A stretch of 64,000 bases of DNA from Aquibacillus rhizosphaerae (lineage in GTDB: Bacteria > Bacillota > Bacilli > Bacillales > Amphibacillaceae): contig NZ_JASTZU010000037.1 of NCBI RefSeq assembly GCF_030282825.1, forward strand, positions 142,395 through 206,394. The letters run 5' to 3'. The notes below the pieces were generated by a model. That model saw only the letters and a list, made by a program, of their open reading frames with translations, made no database searches and was not told the origin of the DNA. A program made the position numbers and the translations under genes. Of the stretch, positions 8,942-19,814 are shown piece after piece. Every line of letters begins with the position of its first letter. The first letter of the stretch is position 1.

Positions 8942-10003
8942 ATGAAAAGATTAGTCATATTGGGTGGCGGCTATGGCGGAGTTAAAATTCTACACAAATT
9001 AATTGATAGTGAAATACCAAAGGATGTTCGCATCACACTTGTTGATCGAAATCCCTATCATTCCTTAAAAACTGAATTTTACACCATAGCTGCTGGGACA
9101 TCCGCAGACAAAGAAGTACGCACCGAATTTCCTAACCATGAACAGGTTGACTTAGTATTTGCAGAGATTGAACAAATTGATACTGAAAATGAGCAAATTA
9201 AAATCAAACAATCTGATGAAACAATAGCTTACGATTACTTAGTTATCGGACTTGGGTGTGAAGACAATTACCATGGTATCGAAGGCGCTAAGGAATTCAC
9301 AGAAAGTGTACAAACGCTTTCAAAGGCTCGACATACCGGATTAGCAATTGGCGACCTTCACGCATATGGTAAAGTGGCTATTGTCGGAGCAGGTTTAAGT
9401 GGAATTGAAGTTGCTTCTGAAATAAGAGAAAGTAGACCAGATTTAAATATACGCCTACTCGATAGAGGCGCATCTGTATTAAATGGATTTGATTCAAAAA
9501 TACAAGAATATGTTGCAGAATGGTTTGTTAAAAATGATGTAGAAGTACTTCATCACTCAAACGTAGAGTATGTAGAAAAAGACGCTGTTTGTAACAATGG
9601 TGCTTGCTTTATCAGTGATGTTACGATTTGGACTGCTGGAGTAAAACCTAATTATTTAGTAAGTGAACTGCCATTTGATAAAGACACACAAGGAAAAATT
9701 AAGTTGAATGATTATTCCCAAGTCCCAACGCATACCAATATTTATGTTGTAGGTGATTGCGCTTCTTCTTATCACTCTCCAAGTGCGCAATTGGCTGGTA
9801 AACAAGGTGAACAAATTGGTGATGTTTTAAGAGCTGTACTAAATGGCCAAGAACCTCAAATCCCTAAAGAAGTTAAACTAAAAGGTGCACTTGGTTCTTT
9901 AGGAAAATCAGATGGATTCGGTAATATGATGAAACAACCAATGACTGGATTATTACCACGATTAGCGAAATCAGGAGTACTTTGGTTAAATAAGCGACAT
10001 TAA
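8942..10003 (+). CDS. yutJ: YutJ-like type II NADH dehydrogenase family flavoprotein
   Basis: FAD/NAD(P)H oxidoreductase related to non-pumping NDH-2 enzymes. Dinucleotide folds are at the N terminus (VILGGGYGGVK) and mid-protein (AIVGAGLSGIEVASE), with the FAD-binding VVGDCA near residue 280. The segment GLGCEDNYHGIEGAKEF closely resembles B. subtilis YutJ as I recall it. About 353 residues. ATG 8942 follows TAAGGAG at about 8 nt; the upstream TTG 8918 has no such site. Electron acceptor presumed menaquinone, not shown by sequence. Confidence 0.85.
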   Translation: MKRLVILGGGYGGVKILHKLIDSEIPKDVRITLVDRNPYHSLKTEFYTIAAGTSADKEVRTEFPNHEQVDLVFAEIEQIDTENEQIKIKQSDETIAYDYLVIGLGCEDNYHGIEGAKEFTESVQTLSKARHTGLAIGDLHAYGKVAIVGAGLSGIEVASEIRESRPDLNIRLLDRGASVLNGFDSKIQEYVAEWFVKNDVEVLHHSNVEYVEKDAVCNNGACFISDVTIWTAGVKPNYLVSELPFDKDTQGKIKLNDYSQVPTHTNIYVVGDCASSYHSPSAQLAGKQGEQIGDVLRAVLNGQEPQIPKEVKLKGALGSLGKSDGFGNMMKQPMTGLLPRLAKSGVLWLNKRH

Positions 10004-10014
10004 TATATGTTTGG

Positions 10015-10047
10015 AAAGGTCAGTCTTTTTTCGATTGACCTTTTTTT
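10015..10047 (+). terminator. Terminator of the yutJ-like gene
   Basis: Stem AAAGGTCAGTC/GATTGACCTTT with a T7 tail. The RpiR gene converges from the other side and may share it. Confidence 0.85.
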
Positions 10048-10070
10048 ATTTTTCGAGATAATTTAGTTTA

Positions 10071-10811
10071 TTAATCCCTATTCTTGTTTTCATTTATCTT
10101 ATATATCTCACGTGCCATCGTTTCCAATATATACATAACTGGTACTTGTGTCGTTATATTTGAATTTTCATACCATTCATTTGTCACGTAATATGGAATA
10201 TTGACATCAGAAATCTTCGCTACAGTAGAATGTTTACTATTTGTAATACTTACAATCTTACTTCCTTCTTGCTTTAATTGATTTATGTGCCTAACCGTAT
10301 AATTACTTTCTCCCGAAACCGATAAGGCAATCGTCACACTATCATTTAAAATATGTGGATGAATAGGAAAATGTGGGTCTTTTATATACATCGAAAATGT
10401 GCCTAAGCTCGAAAAATATCTTGCTCCATACTCTGCGAGAATTCCTGAACTTCCAATCCCAATAAAAATAACCGTCTCTGCATCTGTCACAACTTTTGCA
10501 GCCTTTTTTATTTTTTCCTCAATATTACCTGTTAGTGTTCGCTCAAAAAATTCCGTTATCGAATGTTGTCCACTCTTAATAACAGTTGATTTTTCATTTT
10601 CCAGTTGTAATTTAAGTCTTACTTTAAACTCTGAGAAACCAGAACAATTAACCTTTCTACAGAAGCGTAAAATTGTTGCCGTTGAAACATGCGTTTCATC
10701 TGCTAACTCACGTATTCTCATATAAACAACCTTTTCGATATTTTGAGTAATAAAGTTGTACAAAGATGTCTCTAATTCGTTAAATGAAGCAATCTCTTCA
10801 TTCGTAAACAT
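10071..10811 (-). CDS. MurR/RpiR-family transcriptional regulator
   Basis: About 246-residue regulator with an N-terminal HTH_6 domain (RIRELADETHVSTATILRFC, about 32-51) and a C-terminal SIS sugar-phosphate-binding domain (VIFIGIGSSG about 114, IALSVSGES about 161). Divergent from the GH4 6-phospho-beta-glucosidase with 278 bp between starts, so it most likely senses a phospho-sugar and controls that gene. Operator not identified. Upstream GGGGATAGGTT is a modest ribosome site. Confidence 0.9.
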   Translation of the reverse strand: MFTNEEIASFNELETSLYNFITQNIEKVVYMRIRELADETHVSTATILRFCRKVNCSGFSEFKVRLKLQLENEKSTVIKSGQHSITEFFERTLTGNIEEKIKKAAKVVTDAETVIFIGIGSSGILAEYGARYFSSLGTFSMYIKDPHFPIHPHILNDSVTIALSVSGESNYTVRHINQLKQEGSKIVSITNSKHSTVAKISDVNIPYYVTNEWYENSNITTQVPVMYILETMAREIYKINENKNRD

Positions 10812-11089
10812 AACCTATCCCCTTACCTAAAATAACTTATACCCAAAGCGTACCACATAATCTCATCAAAAAACACCTTGTTACATATCTGACACATTTA
10901 ACTCTTTTAGAAACTATAAACTAGAAGCTCACGCCCCCTATACTTACCAATTCCCTACGCTTACTATTAATCTATACAATTCAAATCCAACTAGCAAAGA
11001 GAAATATTCTTTAATTTAAAATTAATCTAGGAAACTTCAACTTTGTTAAACATTTATTACTAAAACCAAAAAACGGAGGAGTGGTAAAG

Positions 11090-12424
11090 ATGGTTAAAAG
11101 GATTAAAATTACAACAATTGGCGGTGGATCTAGTTATACCCCCGAACTTGTGGAAGGTTTTATAAAGCATTATGATGAATTACCGGTTAGTGAGTTATGG
11201 TTAGTAGATATAGAAGAAGGAAAAGAAAAGTTAGAAATTGTTGGAAACTTAGCGAAAAGAATGATTGAAAAAGCAGGTCTTCCAATTGAAGTTCACTTAA
11301 CATTAGACAGAAAATTAGCTTTAAAAGATGCTGACTTTGTCACAACTCAATTTCGGGTAGGCTTGTTAGAAGCTAGAGCAAAGGATGAAAGAATCCCTTT
11401 AAAATATGGAGTGCTTGGCCAGGAAACAAACGGGCCAGGTGGTTTGTTTAAAGGTTTACGAACTATTCCTGTCATTCTTGATATTTGTAAAGACATCGAG
11501 GAGTTATGTCCTAATGCATGGTTAATTAATTTTACAAACCCCGCCGGAATGGTAACAGAGGCTATCCTACGTTATTCCAACATTAAAAAAGTAGTGGGAC
11601 TATGTAATGTTCCAATTGGAATTGAAATGGGAATCGCACAACTATTAGAAGTGGATCACTCAAGAGTTAGAATTGACTTCGCTGGCTTGAACCATATGGT
11701 TTATGGATTGAATGTTTATGTCGATGGAGAAAGTGTAAAGGACAAGGTAATAGAATTATTAACTGATTCAAACAACAGTAGTTTTGTTAAAAATATAAAG
11801 GGACTAGGTTGGGAGCCATCATTTATTAAAGCACTCAATGTCCTGACTTGTCCTTATCACAATTATTATTACAAAACAAATGACATGGTAGAAAAGGATC
11901 TTAAGAATGCTGAAGAAGAAGGTACACGTGCGGAAGTAGTTCAAAGGTTAGAAAAAGAGTTATTTGAACTGTATAAAGACCCAACTTTGTCCGTAAAACC
12001 ACCTCAATTGGAAGAGCGCGGTGGGGCCTATTATTCGGATGCTGCAGTTCGTTTAATTACATCCATTCACACTGACAAACGTGATATTCAACCTGTAAAT
12101 ACAGTAAATAATGGAGCGATAGCAAGCATTCCTAATGAATCTGCCATCGAGATTAGTTGTGTAATTACCAAAGAGGGACCAAAACCAATTGTAATTGGTG
12201 ATCTCCCTGTAGCTGTAAGGGGATTAGTACAACAAATTAAATCATTTGAGCGGATTGCGGCTGAAGCAGCAGTGACTGGCGATTATGATAAAACAGTTCT
12301 TGCTTTAGCCATTAACCCATTAATCCCTTCCGATACGATTGCAAAACAAATTGTTGATGAGATGCTAGTTGCACATAAGGAACACTTACCACAATTTAAA
12401 TTTGCAGAAACGATAGAAGTTTAA
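11090..12424 (+). CDS. licH: 6-phospho-beta-glucosidase, glycoside hydrolase family 4
   Basis: NAD+- and divalent-metal-dependent GH4 hydrolase that cleaves 6-phospho-beta-glucosides such as phospho-cellobiose made by PTS import. Seen: N-terminal nucleotide-binding [47 protein letters not shown] and the metal-ligand region [10 protein letters not shown] with GLNHM. About 444 residues, normal for the family. ATG 11090 is about 9 nt after CGGAGGAG; the GTG 11081 overlaps that site. No PTS permease is adjacent, so the importer must be elsewhere. Closest remembered relative is B. subtilis LicH. Confidence 0.9.
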   Translation: MVKRIKITTIGGGSSYTPELVEGFIKHYDELPVSELWLVDIEEGKEKLEIVGNLAKRMIEKAGLPIEVHLTLDRKLALKDADFVTTQFRVGLLEARAKDERIPLKYGVLGQETNGPGGLFKGLRTIPVILDICKDIEELCPNAWLINFTNPAGMVTEAILRYSNIKKVVGLCNVPIGIEMGIAQLLEVDHSRVRIDFAGLNHMVYGLNVYVDGESVKDKVIELLTDSNNSSFVKNIKGLGWEPSFIKALNVLTCPYHNYYYKTNDMVEKDLKNAEEEGTRAEVVQRLEKELFELYKDPTLSVKPPQLEERGGAYYSDAAVRLITSIHTDKRDIQPVNTVNNGAIASIPNESAIEISCVITKEGPKPIVIGDLPVAVRGLVQQIKSFERIAAEAAVTGDYDKTVLALAINPLIPSDTIAKQIVDEMLVAHKEHLPQFKFAETIEV

Positions 12425-12441
12425 AAAAGAACCTTATTAAT

Positions 12442-12479
12442 AAATAACCTGAGCCAAGCGTGGATAGCTCAGGTTATTT
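12442..12479. terminator. Bidirectional terminator (licH / desR)
   Basis: 13-bp stem AAATAACCTGAGC/GCTCAGGTTATTT between converging genes. Confidence 0.85.
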
Positions 12480-12495
12480 ATCGTTTAATTACCAT

Positions 12496-13095
12496 TCATT
12501 TAAACCAGCCCTTCTCCTTAAACCTAGAAATTGCTTCAATCCGATTAGTCACTTCTAACTTATCAAGTATTACTGATATATAATTCCGTACGGTGCCATT
12601 AGTTAGAAAAAGTTGGCTTGCTATTTCTTTCGTGTTTTTTCCATCAGCCATAAGTTTAATAACTTGTTCCTCACGATCCGTAAGCGGACTCTCTTCACCA
12701 TAAGCCATATCAACTAATTCCGGGGCATATACACGTCGTCCATCCATTATAGCTCGAATAGAGTTGGATAAATCCTCACTAGGGCTATCTTTTAATAAAT
12801 AACCACCAACACCAGCATTTCGTGCACGCTCGAAGTATCCCGGCCGTGCAAATGTTGTTAATATAATTACTTTACATGCATCATCCTTCAGTTCCTCTGC
12901 CGCATCTAAGCCACTTTTATGAGGCATTTCAATATCCATAATACATATATCTGGCTTTTGCTCCTTTACTAAGGCTAATACTTCTTCCCCATCTCTCGCC
13001 TTACCGACAACCTGCATATCATCCTCTAAATCAAGCAATGATCCAAGAGCCCCAAGCAATAAGCGTTGGTCCTCAGCAAGTACAATCCGAATCAC
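12496..13095 (-). CDS. desR: Response regulator DesR (membrane-fluidity control)
   Basis: NarL/LuxR-type response regulator of 199 residues. The receiver domain has Asp54 (CIMDIEMP) and conserved Thr (ILTTFARPGYF); the LuxR helix-turn-helix lies at about 140-190 (GKNTKEIASQLFLTNGTVRN). Phosphorylated by DesK, it activates des so that acyl chains are desaturated when membranes stiffen in the cold. It matches B. subtilis DesR almost motif for motif as remembered. The stop-start gap to desK upstream is 12 nt, so the two are cotranscribed. Confidence 0.95.
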   Translation of the reverse strand: MIRIVLAEDQRLLLGALGSLLDLEDDMQVVGKARDGEEVLALVKEQKPDICIMDIEMPHKSGLDAAEELKDDACKVIILTTFARPGYFERARNAGVGGYLLKDSPSEDLSNSIRAIMDGRRVYAPELVDMAYGEESPLTDREEQVIKLMADGKNTKEIASQLFLTNGTVRNYISVILDKLEVTNRIEAISRFKEKGWFK

Positions 13096-13107
13096 ATTTA
13101 ATCCCTC

Positions 13108-14223
13108 CTACTTTGGTTGTTGAATTGCATTTGGAACTTTTATTTTAAGTGTTGTCCCATCTATACTTTGTATTTCCAAACTTCCATTTAGAAACTCCAA
13201 TCGCTCTCTAATCCCCTGAAGGCCATGCCCTTTCCCGTTACCTTCTACAAGACCTATTCCATCATCTTTTACCTCAATAAACAATTCGTTCGGAGACTGC
13301 TTAATCAAAACCTGACAAGTAGAAGCAGAGCTATGTTTAACGACATTTGTAATAGCTTCCTTCAAACACATACTCACCACATTCTCCACCAATAGAGGGG
13401 TATGTGATAGATTGGGATTGCCTTCAACCTGCAATTCTATTTCTGCCGCATCTAATATTTGTTTAATGTGTATTATTTCATCTTTTAATTTGACCCCACG
13501 CATGTCAGAAACCATCTCACGGACTTCTTTTAATGCAGTTCTAGCAGTTTGGCGAATATCATTTATTTCATTTTTCGCAGATTCAGGATTTGCAATCACT
13601 AATTTCCCGGCTAAGTCACTTTTCAATCCTATTAGTGAAAGTTTCTGCCCTAGCGTGTCGTGTAAATCACGAGCAATCCTTTGACGTTCCTCAATAACCA
13701 TTAACTTAGATATTCTTTTATTTGCATCTTCTAATTGATCTTCTAGTTGTTCACGCTTAATTCGATTATACATATTAAATGGCAATAGAATTACACCAAT
13801 TAAACTAATAACGATAAATGGTAATTGTGAAAAAAAGATATCTGTTTTAAAGATGAAGCCAAGCGTTATTGCAGCAGCTGTCGTAACTAGATGAATGATA
13901 TATAACGTAATAAAACCGGCTTTTTTCTGAACATTACCAATAAAGAAAGCCAAGAATAATGAAAAATAAACATAACCGAGGAGCAAAGTCATAACAATAT
14001 TAATAACCATGTCAATACTAACCCATAAATATACAAACCAGCCTTTCGTAATAAACGAAAGGCGATAAGATGTAAAAAAAAGCAATAATAAACATATACC
14101 TAATATTATTTCAAATGTAGATGATGACCTAAAAATAAAATAAAAGGGCAAGACACAAAAAATAATCCAAATATAAGAGCTAAGTCCTGTATTCCTCGGA
14201 AAAATATGATACCAGTTCTGCAT
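13108..14223 (-). CDS. desK: Thermosensor histidine kinase DesK
   Basis: Membrane kinase of 371 residues with about five N-terminal membrane segments (1-150), a coiled-coil linker, a HisKA_3 domain with phospho-acceptor His188 (IARDLHDTLGQ, the same number as in B. subtilis DesK) and a HATPase domain (NVVKHS, DDGIGL, GHGLQGIRER). In B. subtilis the hydrophilic N-terminal residues sense membrane thickness; here R10/N11 sit at the start of TM1. Order des-desK-desR is conserved, but 731 bp containing a repeat element separates desK from des. Confidence 0.95.
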   Translation of the reverse strand: MQNWYHIFPRNTGLSSYIWIIFCVLPFYFIFRSSSTFEIILGICLLLLFFTSYRLSFITKGWFVYLWVSIDMVINIVMTLLLGYVYFSLFLAFFIGNVQKKAGFITLYIIHLVTTAAAITLGFIFKTDIFFSQLPFIVISLIGVILLPFNMYNRIKREQLEDQLEDANKRISKLMVIEERQRIARDLHDTLGQKLSLIGLKSDLAGKLVIANPESAKNEINDIRQTARTALKEVREMVSDMRGVKLKDEIIHIKQILDAAEIELQVEGNPNLSHTPLLVENVVSMCLKEAITNVVKHSSASTCQVLIKQSPNELFIEVKDDGIGLVEGNGKGHGLQGIRERLEFLNGSLEIQSIDGTTLKIKVPNAIQQPK

Positions 14224-14478
14224 AGCAGGTCTCCTTTTTTGCCCTCTTTTGAGTCAATTTCATAATTACCTTATTCAGTCATCTAAGGGCAATATATAGT
14301 TTGGAAATGGTTATATAAGTTGACGACAAAATTGGTATTATGAAATTGATTAACTTTGCTAAAATTAGAAAATACATTTTATTCTCAGTATAACAAAAGC
14401 AGTGTGTTTTTTGATTTTTGTTTTTAAATTAAAAAGCTTCTTCCATCATAAGTTTTGCTACTTTTTTCAGAGTTGATG

Positions 14479-14866
14479 TAAAGTACGCACTAACTTTGTC
14501 GTGACTTTCTTACATCATTCATTAGATTAGTGCTTAATCCACCACTTCGGAAATACACTACGTTAGGATAGTGTTGTTCATAGAATTCAATAATGCATTT
14601 CATGAAGTTTAATGCTCGAAAAGCTATAAAAACATTTAAATCACTAATGTAAAATTTATTATCACAATTAGTGGAGACAGAATACGTAGACTCCTACGGG
14701 AACAGCGCGAGCTGAAGATCCACTCAGAAGCGCTTTTCTTCTGAGTTAGCTGAAGCCGTGCCCGTGGAAAGCGGAGTATTCTGCCGGAACGAAGTATTAC
14801 AACTCGGGTCACCATTCCAACAGAAAAGAATTTTACAAATGTAAAGAATACTTAGTGCGTACTTTA
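14479..14866. repeat. 388-bp element bounded by 14-bp inverted repeats (MITE-like)
   Basis: Perfect terminal inverted repeats TAAAGTACGCACTA (14479-14492) and TAGTGCGTACTTTA (14853-14866) enclose non-coding DNA with the GC-richer palindrome at 14678-14783. No ORF and no clear target-site duplication seen. It fills most of the 731-bp des-desK gap. Confidence 0.55.
14678..14783. repeat. Structured intergenic palindrome (Bacillaceae-type dispersed repeat)
   Basis: Outer arms CAGAATAC/GTATTCTG, near-complementary inner arms (GACTCCTACGGG against CCCGTGGAAAGCGGAGT) and a central hairpin CTCAGAAG/CTTCTGAG. The sequence style (GGAGACTCC-type with GAAGATCC and CCCGTGGAAAGCGGAG) resembles repeats I recall as scattered through Bacillaceae genomes; only one copy is in this window. 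Confidence 0.6.
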
Positions 14867-14916
14867 TATTTTAATTACATTAACAATAAACTTTTAGAAT
14901 AAAACCTTCTAAAAAT

Positions 14917-14944
14917 AAACCCCTTCAGAGATTTGAAGGGGTTT
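14917..14944 (-). terminator. Terminator of des
   Basis: Stem AAACCCCTTCA/TGAAGGGGTTT with T-rich minus-strand tail, directly after the des stop. Confidence 0.85.
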
Positions 14945-14954
14945 TACATTCTAT

Positions 14955-16007
14955 TTACTCATCTTGAAAGCTTGGCCCACGCGTTTTTAATTGTAGAGAT
15001 AGCTTTGACTTTTCAGCAAGGGCTTTAACTTCTTTAAAGCCCACAAACGTTTTGTTTTTTTCATCATATAATCGAAAACGAATGGACACTAAACTAGAAG
15101 CCAAAGTAATCGTGGTAGCTTTTTGTAAAGGTGGTGTAGATTCATGTGCTTTTTCTAAATTATAATTTGGTACTCTCGGACTCAAGTGGTGTACGTGGTG
15201 GAAACCAATGTTACCTGTAATCCACTGCATAACTTTTGGAAGTTTATAATAAGAACTTCCATCCACTGCTGCTTTCACATAATCCCATTCTGCTTCATTT
15301 TCAAAGTAAGAATCCTCAAATTGGTGTTGCACATAAAACAACCATATTCCAAGAGTACCTGAGACAAATAATATTGGAAGCTGGATAATTAATAATGCTT
15401 GCCAACCAATCGTAAGTACTAACAATGTGTAAATCGCAATAAGAGAAACGTTAATAAGATACGTATTCAAACGCTCTTTACGTTTTGCACCCTTTCGATT
15501 AAAGCGGTTATCTACAAGGAAAAGATAAACAGGACCAAGCCCAAACATCACAACTGGATTTCGGTAGAGCCGGTAAGTTAATTTTTCCCACCAAGAAGCA
15601 TTTAAATACTCATCTATCGTCATTACCCACATATCTCCGGTACCACGCTTATCCAGATTACCACTGGTCGCATGGTGAATCGAATGACTTCGTTTCCACT
15701 TTTCAAAAGCAAAGTGGGTGATAATGCCCGTAATTGTTCCAAGGATTCGATTGGCCTTTTTATTTTTGAAATATGACTGATGTGTGCAATCATGGAAAAT
15801 AATAAAGGTACGCACGACAAAACCTGCGGCTACAATGGAAAGTGCAACAGTTAGCCATACAGAAATGGATAAACTTTGATATGCAAGAAACCACAGTATG
15901 AAAAATGGTGGAATTGTATTAATTAATTGTTTTATACTTGATTTTTTATCAGCCGTTTCAAATGGCTTTACGTTTTTTCTTAGTTCTGCTTGTTTTTGTC
16001 TACTCAT
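14955..16007 (-). CDS. des: Membrane acyl-lipid desaturase Des
   Basis: Di-iron fatty acid desaturase acting on membrane phospholipid acyl chains. It has three histidine boxes: HDCTH (72-76), HSIHH (108-112) and HHVHH (270-274), with hydrophobic segments between them. 350 residues, usual length. GAGGAGGATATC gives a strong ribosome site before the ATG. Target of DesK-DesR; upstream lies a candidate promoter with a palindrome over its -35. Ends at its own terminator, so desKR probably has a separate promoter downstream of the repeat element. Confidence 0.95.
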   Translation of the reverse strand: MSRQKQAELRKNVKPFETADKKSSIKQLINTIPPFFILWFLAYQSLSISVWLTVALSIVAAGFVVRTFIIFHDCTHQSYFKNKKANRILGTITGIITHFAFEKWKRSHSIHHATSGNLDKRGTGDMWVMTIDEYLNASWWEKLTYRLYRNPVVMFGLGPVYLFLVDNRFNRKGAKRKERLNTYLINVSLIAIYTLLVLTIGWQALLIIQLPILFVSGTLGIWLFYVQHQFEDSYFENEAEWDYVKAAVDGSSYYKLPKVMQWITGNIGFHHVHHLSPRVPNYNLEKAHESTPPLQKATTITLASSLVSIRFRLYDEKNKTFVGFKEVKALAEKSKLSLQLKTRGPSFQDE

Positions 16008-16087
16008 GATATCCTCCTCAAGCTATGCTGCTTTTATTGGGATTTTTAATCTATCCTAATCATAGAAGAAATAATAAAGCTAAAGAA

Positions 16088-16115
16088 GTCATAAACGTCA
16101 ATCTAACTATATGAC
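16088..16115 (-). promoter_or_regulatory. Candidate des promoter/DesR operator region
   Basis: Inverted repeat GTCATA-N16-TATGAC. On the minus strand a TTGACG -35 candidate lies inside it, with TTTATT 17 nt downstream. Placement near -35 would fit DesR activation of des. Inference only; no experimentally known site was matched. Confidence 0.4.
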
Positions 16116-16280
16116 ATTTGTCACATCTGCTTGTCTAATTTCTTCATCTAATAGATTTCATCCTTTTTTAAATCCATTTATTATAAATATCCCAAAATTT
16201 TAATTTTATACTGAATGAACTTTAGAAGGTATATCTTATAGGTAGAGATAAGAGACTGTTAAAAAAACAAACAAAAAAGC

Positions 16281-16322
16281 AGCTAACAAGGGAGACTATT
16301 GGAACAGTCTCCCTTGTTAGCT
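16281..16322 (-). terminator. Terminator of the deoB-pupG-cdd-deoC operon
   Basis: Very strong 17-bp stem AGCTAACAAGGGAGACT/AGTCTCCCTTGTTAGCT, then a long T-rich minus-strand tail. Confidence 0.92.
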
Positions 16323-16332
16323 ACTTTATCTT

Positions 16333-17004
16333 CTAATAATCGCTATCTGATTTTTCACCTTTTACAATCGCAACACTAGCACTAGCACCTATACGGCTTG
16401 CGCCTGCGTCAATTAGTGCACAAGCTGTTTCGCGATCACGTACACCACCTGAGGCTTTTACGCCAATTCCCGGTCCAACTGTTTGACGCATCAATTTGAT
16501 ATCTGCTACTGTAGCTCCTCCAGTTGAAAATCCTGTTGATGTTTTTACATAGTCTGCTCCAGCTTTAACAGCAAGCTGACATGCTTTGACTTTTTCTTCT
16601 TCCGTTAGCAAACTTGTTTCGATGATTACTTTTACTAGTGCTTTTTTTCCTGCAGCTGTTACAACTGCTTGGATATCTTTTTCAACAGCATCATAGTCAG
16701 CATCTTTTAATTTGCCGATATTAATGACCATATCGACTTCTGTAGCGCCTTTTTCAATCGCATCAGTTGTTTCCATAGCTTTAACAGCAGTTGTCGATGC
16801 TCCTAAAGGAAAACCAATAACTGTACAAACCTCTACATCAGATCCTTTAAGTAATAAAGCTACTTGTTCTACCCAAGTTGGGTTCACACATACAGAATAA
16901 AATCTGTGTGTTTTTGCCTCTTCACAAATGGTGACGATTTGGTCTTTTGTTGTATCAGCTTTTAGTACTGTATGGTCAATCGTCATTGCTATATTCTGTT
17001 CCAT
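16333..17004 (-). CDS. deoC: Deoxyribose-phosphate aldolase
   Basis: Class I aldolase splitting 2-deoxyribose 5-phosphate to acetaldehyde and glyceraldehyde 3-phosphate, the last step of deoxynucleoside catabolism. Seen: [10 protein letters not shown] at the start, [31 protein letters not shown] and the Schiff-base Lys in YVKTSTGF. About 223 residues. ATG 17004 has AAAGG 9 nt upstream, better than the ATG 17022. Last gene of the xapX-deoB-pupG-cdd-deoC unit. Confidence 0.95.
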   Translation of the reverse strand: MEQNIAMTIDHTVLKADTTKDQIVTICEEAKTHRFYSVCVNPTWVEQVALLLKGSDVEVCTVIGFPLGASTTAVKAMETTDAIEKGATEVDMVINIGKLKDADYDAVEKDIQAVVTAAGKKALVKVIIETSLLTEEEKVKACQLAVKAGADYVKTSTGFSTGGATVADIKLMRQTVGPGIGVKASGGVRDRETACALIDAGASRIGASASVAIVKGEKSDSDY

Positions 17005-17040
17005 ATCTATCAACCTTTCCATTACATATATTTAGTACCA

Positions 17041-18301
<1,261 letters not shown>

Positions 18302-18312
18302 TGTTCATCCCC

Positions 18313-19497
18313 CTATTCTTTTATTTCCTTTAAAAAGCTAGTACCGTATTTGGGTTTAACTATCGAAAAATTATCTGCAATTGTTGCCCCAATATCCGCA
18401 AAACTTTCACGAATTGCTAATGATTCTCCTGTTTCGATACCCTTGTGATGGACTAAAAGCGGTACATATTCCCTTGTATGGTCTGTACCATGATGAACAG
18501 GGTCATTACCATGATCAGCAGTGATAATGAGTAAATCATCTTCATTCAACTTTTCGAATATTTCCGGTAATCTTGCGTCAAACGCTTCTAAAGCATCTCC
18601 GTATCCTTGTGGGTCTCGTCGATGACCATAGATTGCATCAAAATCAACCAAGTTTAGAAAGCTTAATCCGGTGAAGCTTCTATCCATTGTCTCAATTAAC
18701 TTATTAACACCATCCATATTTGAAACTGTCCTTAATGAGTCCGTTACGCCTTCTCCATCATAGATATCAGCGATTTTCCCAATAGCAATTACCTCATACT
18801 TTTCATCCTTTAGTTCATTCATTACTGTTCGCTCAAAAGGCTTTAGTGCATAATCATGACGGTTTGGTGTACGTTCGAATGCACCTGGTTCGCCAATAAA
18901 TGGTCTGGCAATAACACGCCCCACCATATAATTAGGTGATTTTGTTAAAACACGTACATACTCACAGATTTCATATAATTCTTTTAAGGGAATAATTTCT
19001 TCATGGGCAGCAATTTGCAAGACAGAATCAGCCGATGTATATACGATTAAATCACCTGATTTCATGTGTTTTTCACCTAAATCATCTAATATTCCAGTCC
19101 CAGATGCTGGTTTATTCCCAATCACTTTTCTTCCTGTTTCTTTTTCTATTTGATTAATTAGTTCATCAGGAAATCCGTTAGGAAACGTTCTGAAAGGAGT
19201 ATCAATATGAAGGCCCATTATTTCCCAATGGCCAGTCATCGTATCTTTACCTGCAGAAGCTTCTTGCATTTTACTATAATGAGCCGTTGGTTTATCCGCT
19301 TTTAAAATCCCTTCTATTTCCCTGATGTTACTTAACCCTAACTTTGCCATATGTGGCATATTCAACCCGTTTCGATAAGATGCAATATGGCCTAGTGTAT
19401 CTGCACCTATATCGTTATAGTTAAAGGCATCTGGTGAAGCACCAATTCCTACAGAATCTAATACAATTAAAAAAACCCGTTTAAACCTTGTTTCCAT
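18313..19497 (-). CDS. deoB: Phosphopentomutase
   Basis: Metalloenzyme of the alkaline phosphatase superfamily converting (deoxy)ribose 1-phosphate to 5-phosphate. Metal-site motifs seen: [17 protein letters not shown] at the start, GADTLGH, and [22 protein letters not shown] near residue 325. About 394 residues (called drm in B. subtilis). ATG 19497 follows AAGGAGGCATACAAC; the upstream ATG 19527 overlaps the xapX end. Confidence 0.95.
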   Translation of the reverse strand: METRFKRVFLIVLDSVGIGASPDAFNYNDIGADTLGHIASYRNGLNMPHMAKLGLSNIREIEGILKADKPTAHYSKMQEASAGKDTMTGHWEIMGLHIDTPFRTFPNGFPDELINQIEKETGRKVIGNKPASGTGILDDLGEKHMKSGDLIVYTSADSVLQIAAHEEIIPLKELYEICEYVRVLTKSPNYMVGRVIARPFIGEPGAFERTPNRHDYALKPFERTVMNELKDEKYEVIAIGKIADIYDGEGVTDSLRTVSNMDGVNKLIETMDRSFTGLSFLNLVDFDAIYGHRRDPQGYGDALEAFDARLPEIFEKLNEDDLLIITADHGNDPVHHGTDHTREYVPLLVHHKGIETGESLAIRESFADIGATIADNFSIVKPKYGTSFLKEIKE

Positions 19498-19527
19498 GTT
19501 GTATGCCTCCTTACAAATCAAATTCAT

Positions 19528-19701
19528 TTAGGATTGTAAAAATGTTTTTGCAATCCAATCTACTAACACGCCTCCGCTAAATACGCCGACTATTCCTAAT
19601 ACCCCGGCCAGAACAGGTGGTGCTGGTAATGGTAATTTTAATAACTTAAAAACAACTCCTATTACTAAACCAGCCAATAAACTTAAAAATAGTTCTTTCA
19701 T
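19528..19701 (-). CDS. XapX-domain small membrane protein
   Basis: 57-residue protein with two hydrophobic segments: LFLSLLAGLVIGVVFKLL (4-21), the loop KLPLPAPPVLAGVLGIVGV and GGVLVDWI. Gly/Pro spacing matches the XapX (DUF1427) family, often found beside nucleoside or xanthosine genes. Strong AAAGGAGAATCATC before ATG and a 30-nt gap to deoB make it the first gene of the deoB unit. Function unknown. Two open alternatives: a transport accessory role for nucleosides, or a role unrelated to deo metabolism. Confidence 0.85.
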   Translation of the reverse strand: MKELFLSLLAGLVIGVVFKLLKLPLPAPPVLAGVLGIVGVFSGGVLVDWIAKTFLQS

Positions 19702-19739
19702 GATGATTCTCCTTTTGTGTGAATGGTTAAACTATTATC

Positions 19740-19753
19740 GTTAGACGTCCAAC
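19740..19753. promoter_or_regulatory. Putative GntR operator upstream of xapX-deoB
   Basis: GTTAGACGTCCAAC, a near-perfect palindrome, just upstream of a TAATAG -10-like hexamer on the minus strand. The last 10 bases (GACGTCCAAC) recur upstream of nupC. Confidence 0.6.
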
Positions 19754-19768
19754 CTCTCTGTTGTTTAA

Positions 19769-19800
19769 AAATTAGGGTCCAAGCGTTTGGACCCTAATTT
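19769..19800 (-). terminator. Terminator of nupC-pdp
   Basis: 14-bp stem AAATTAGGGTCCAA/TTGGACCCTAATTT with a 4-nt loop; it separates the two deo transcription units. Confidence 0.88.
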
Positions 19801-19814
19801 GTTCATCTAACTAC

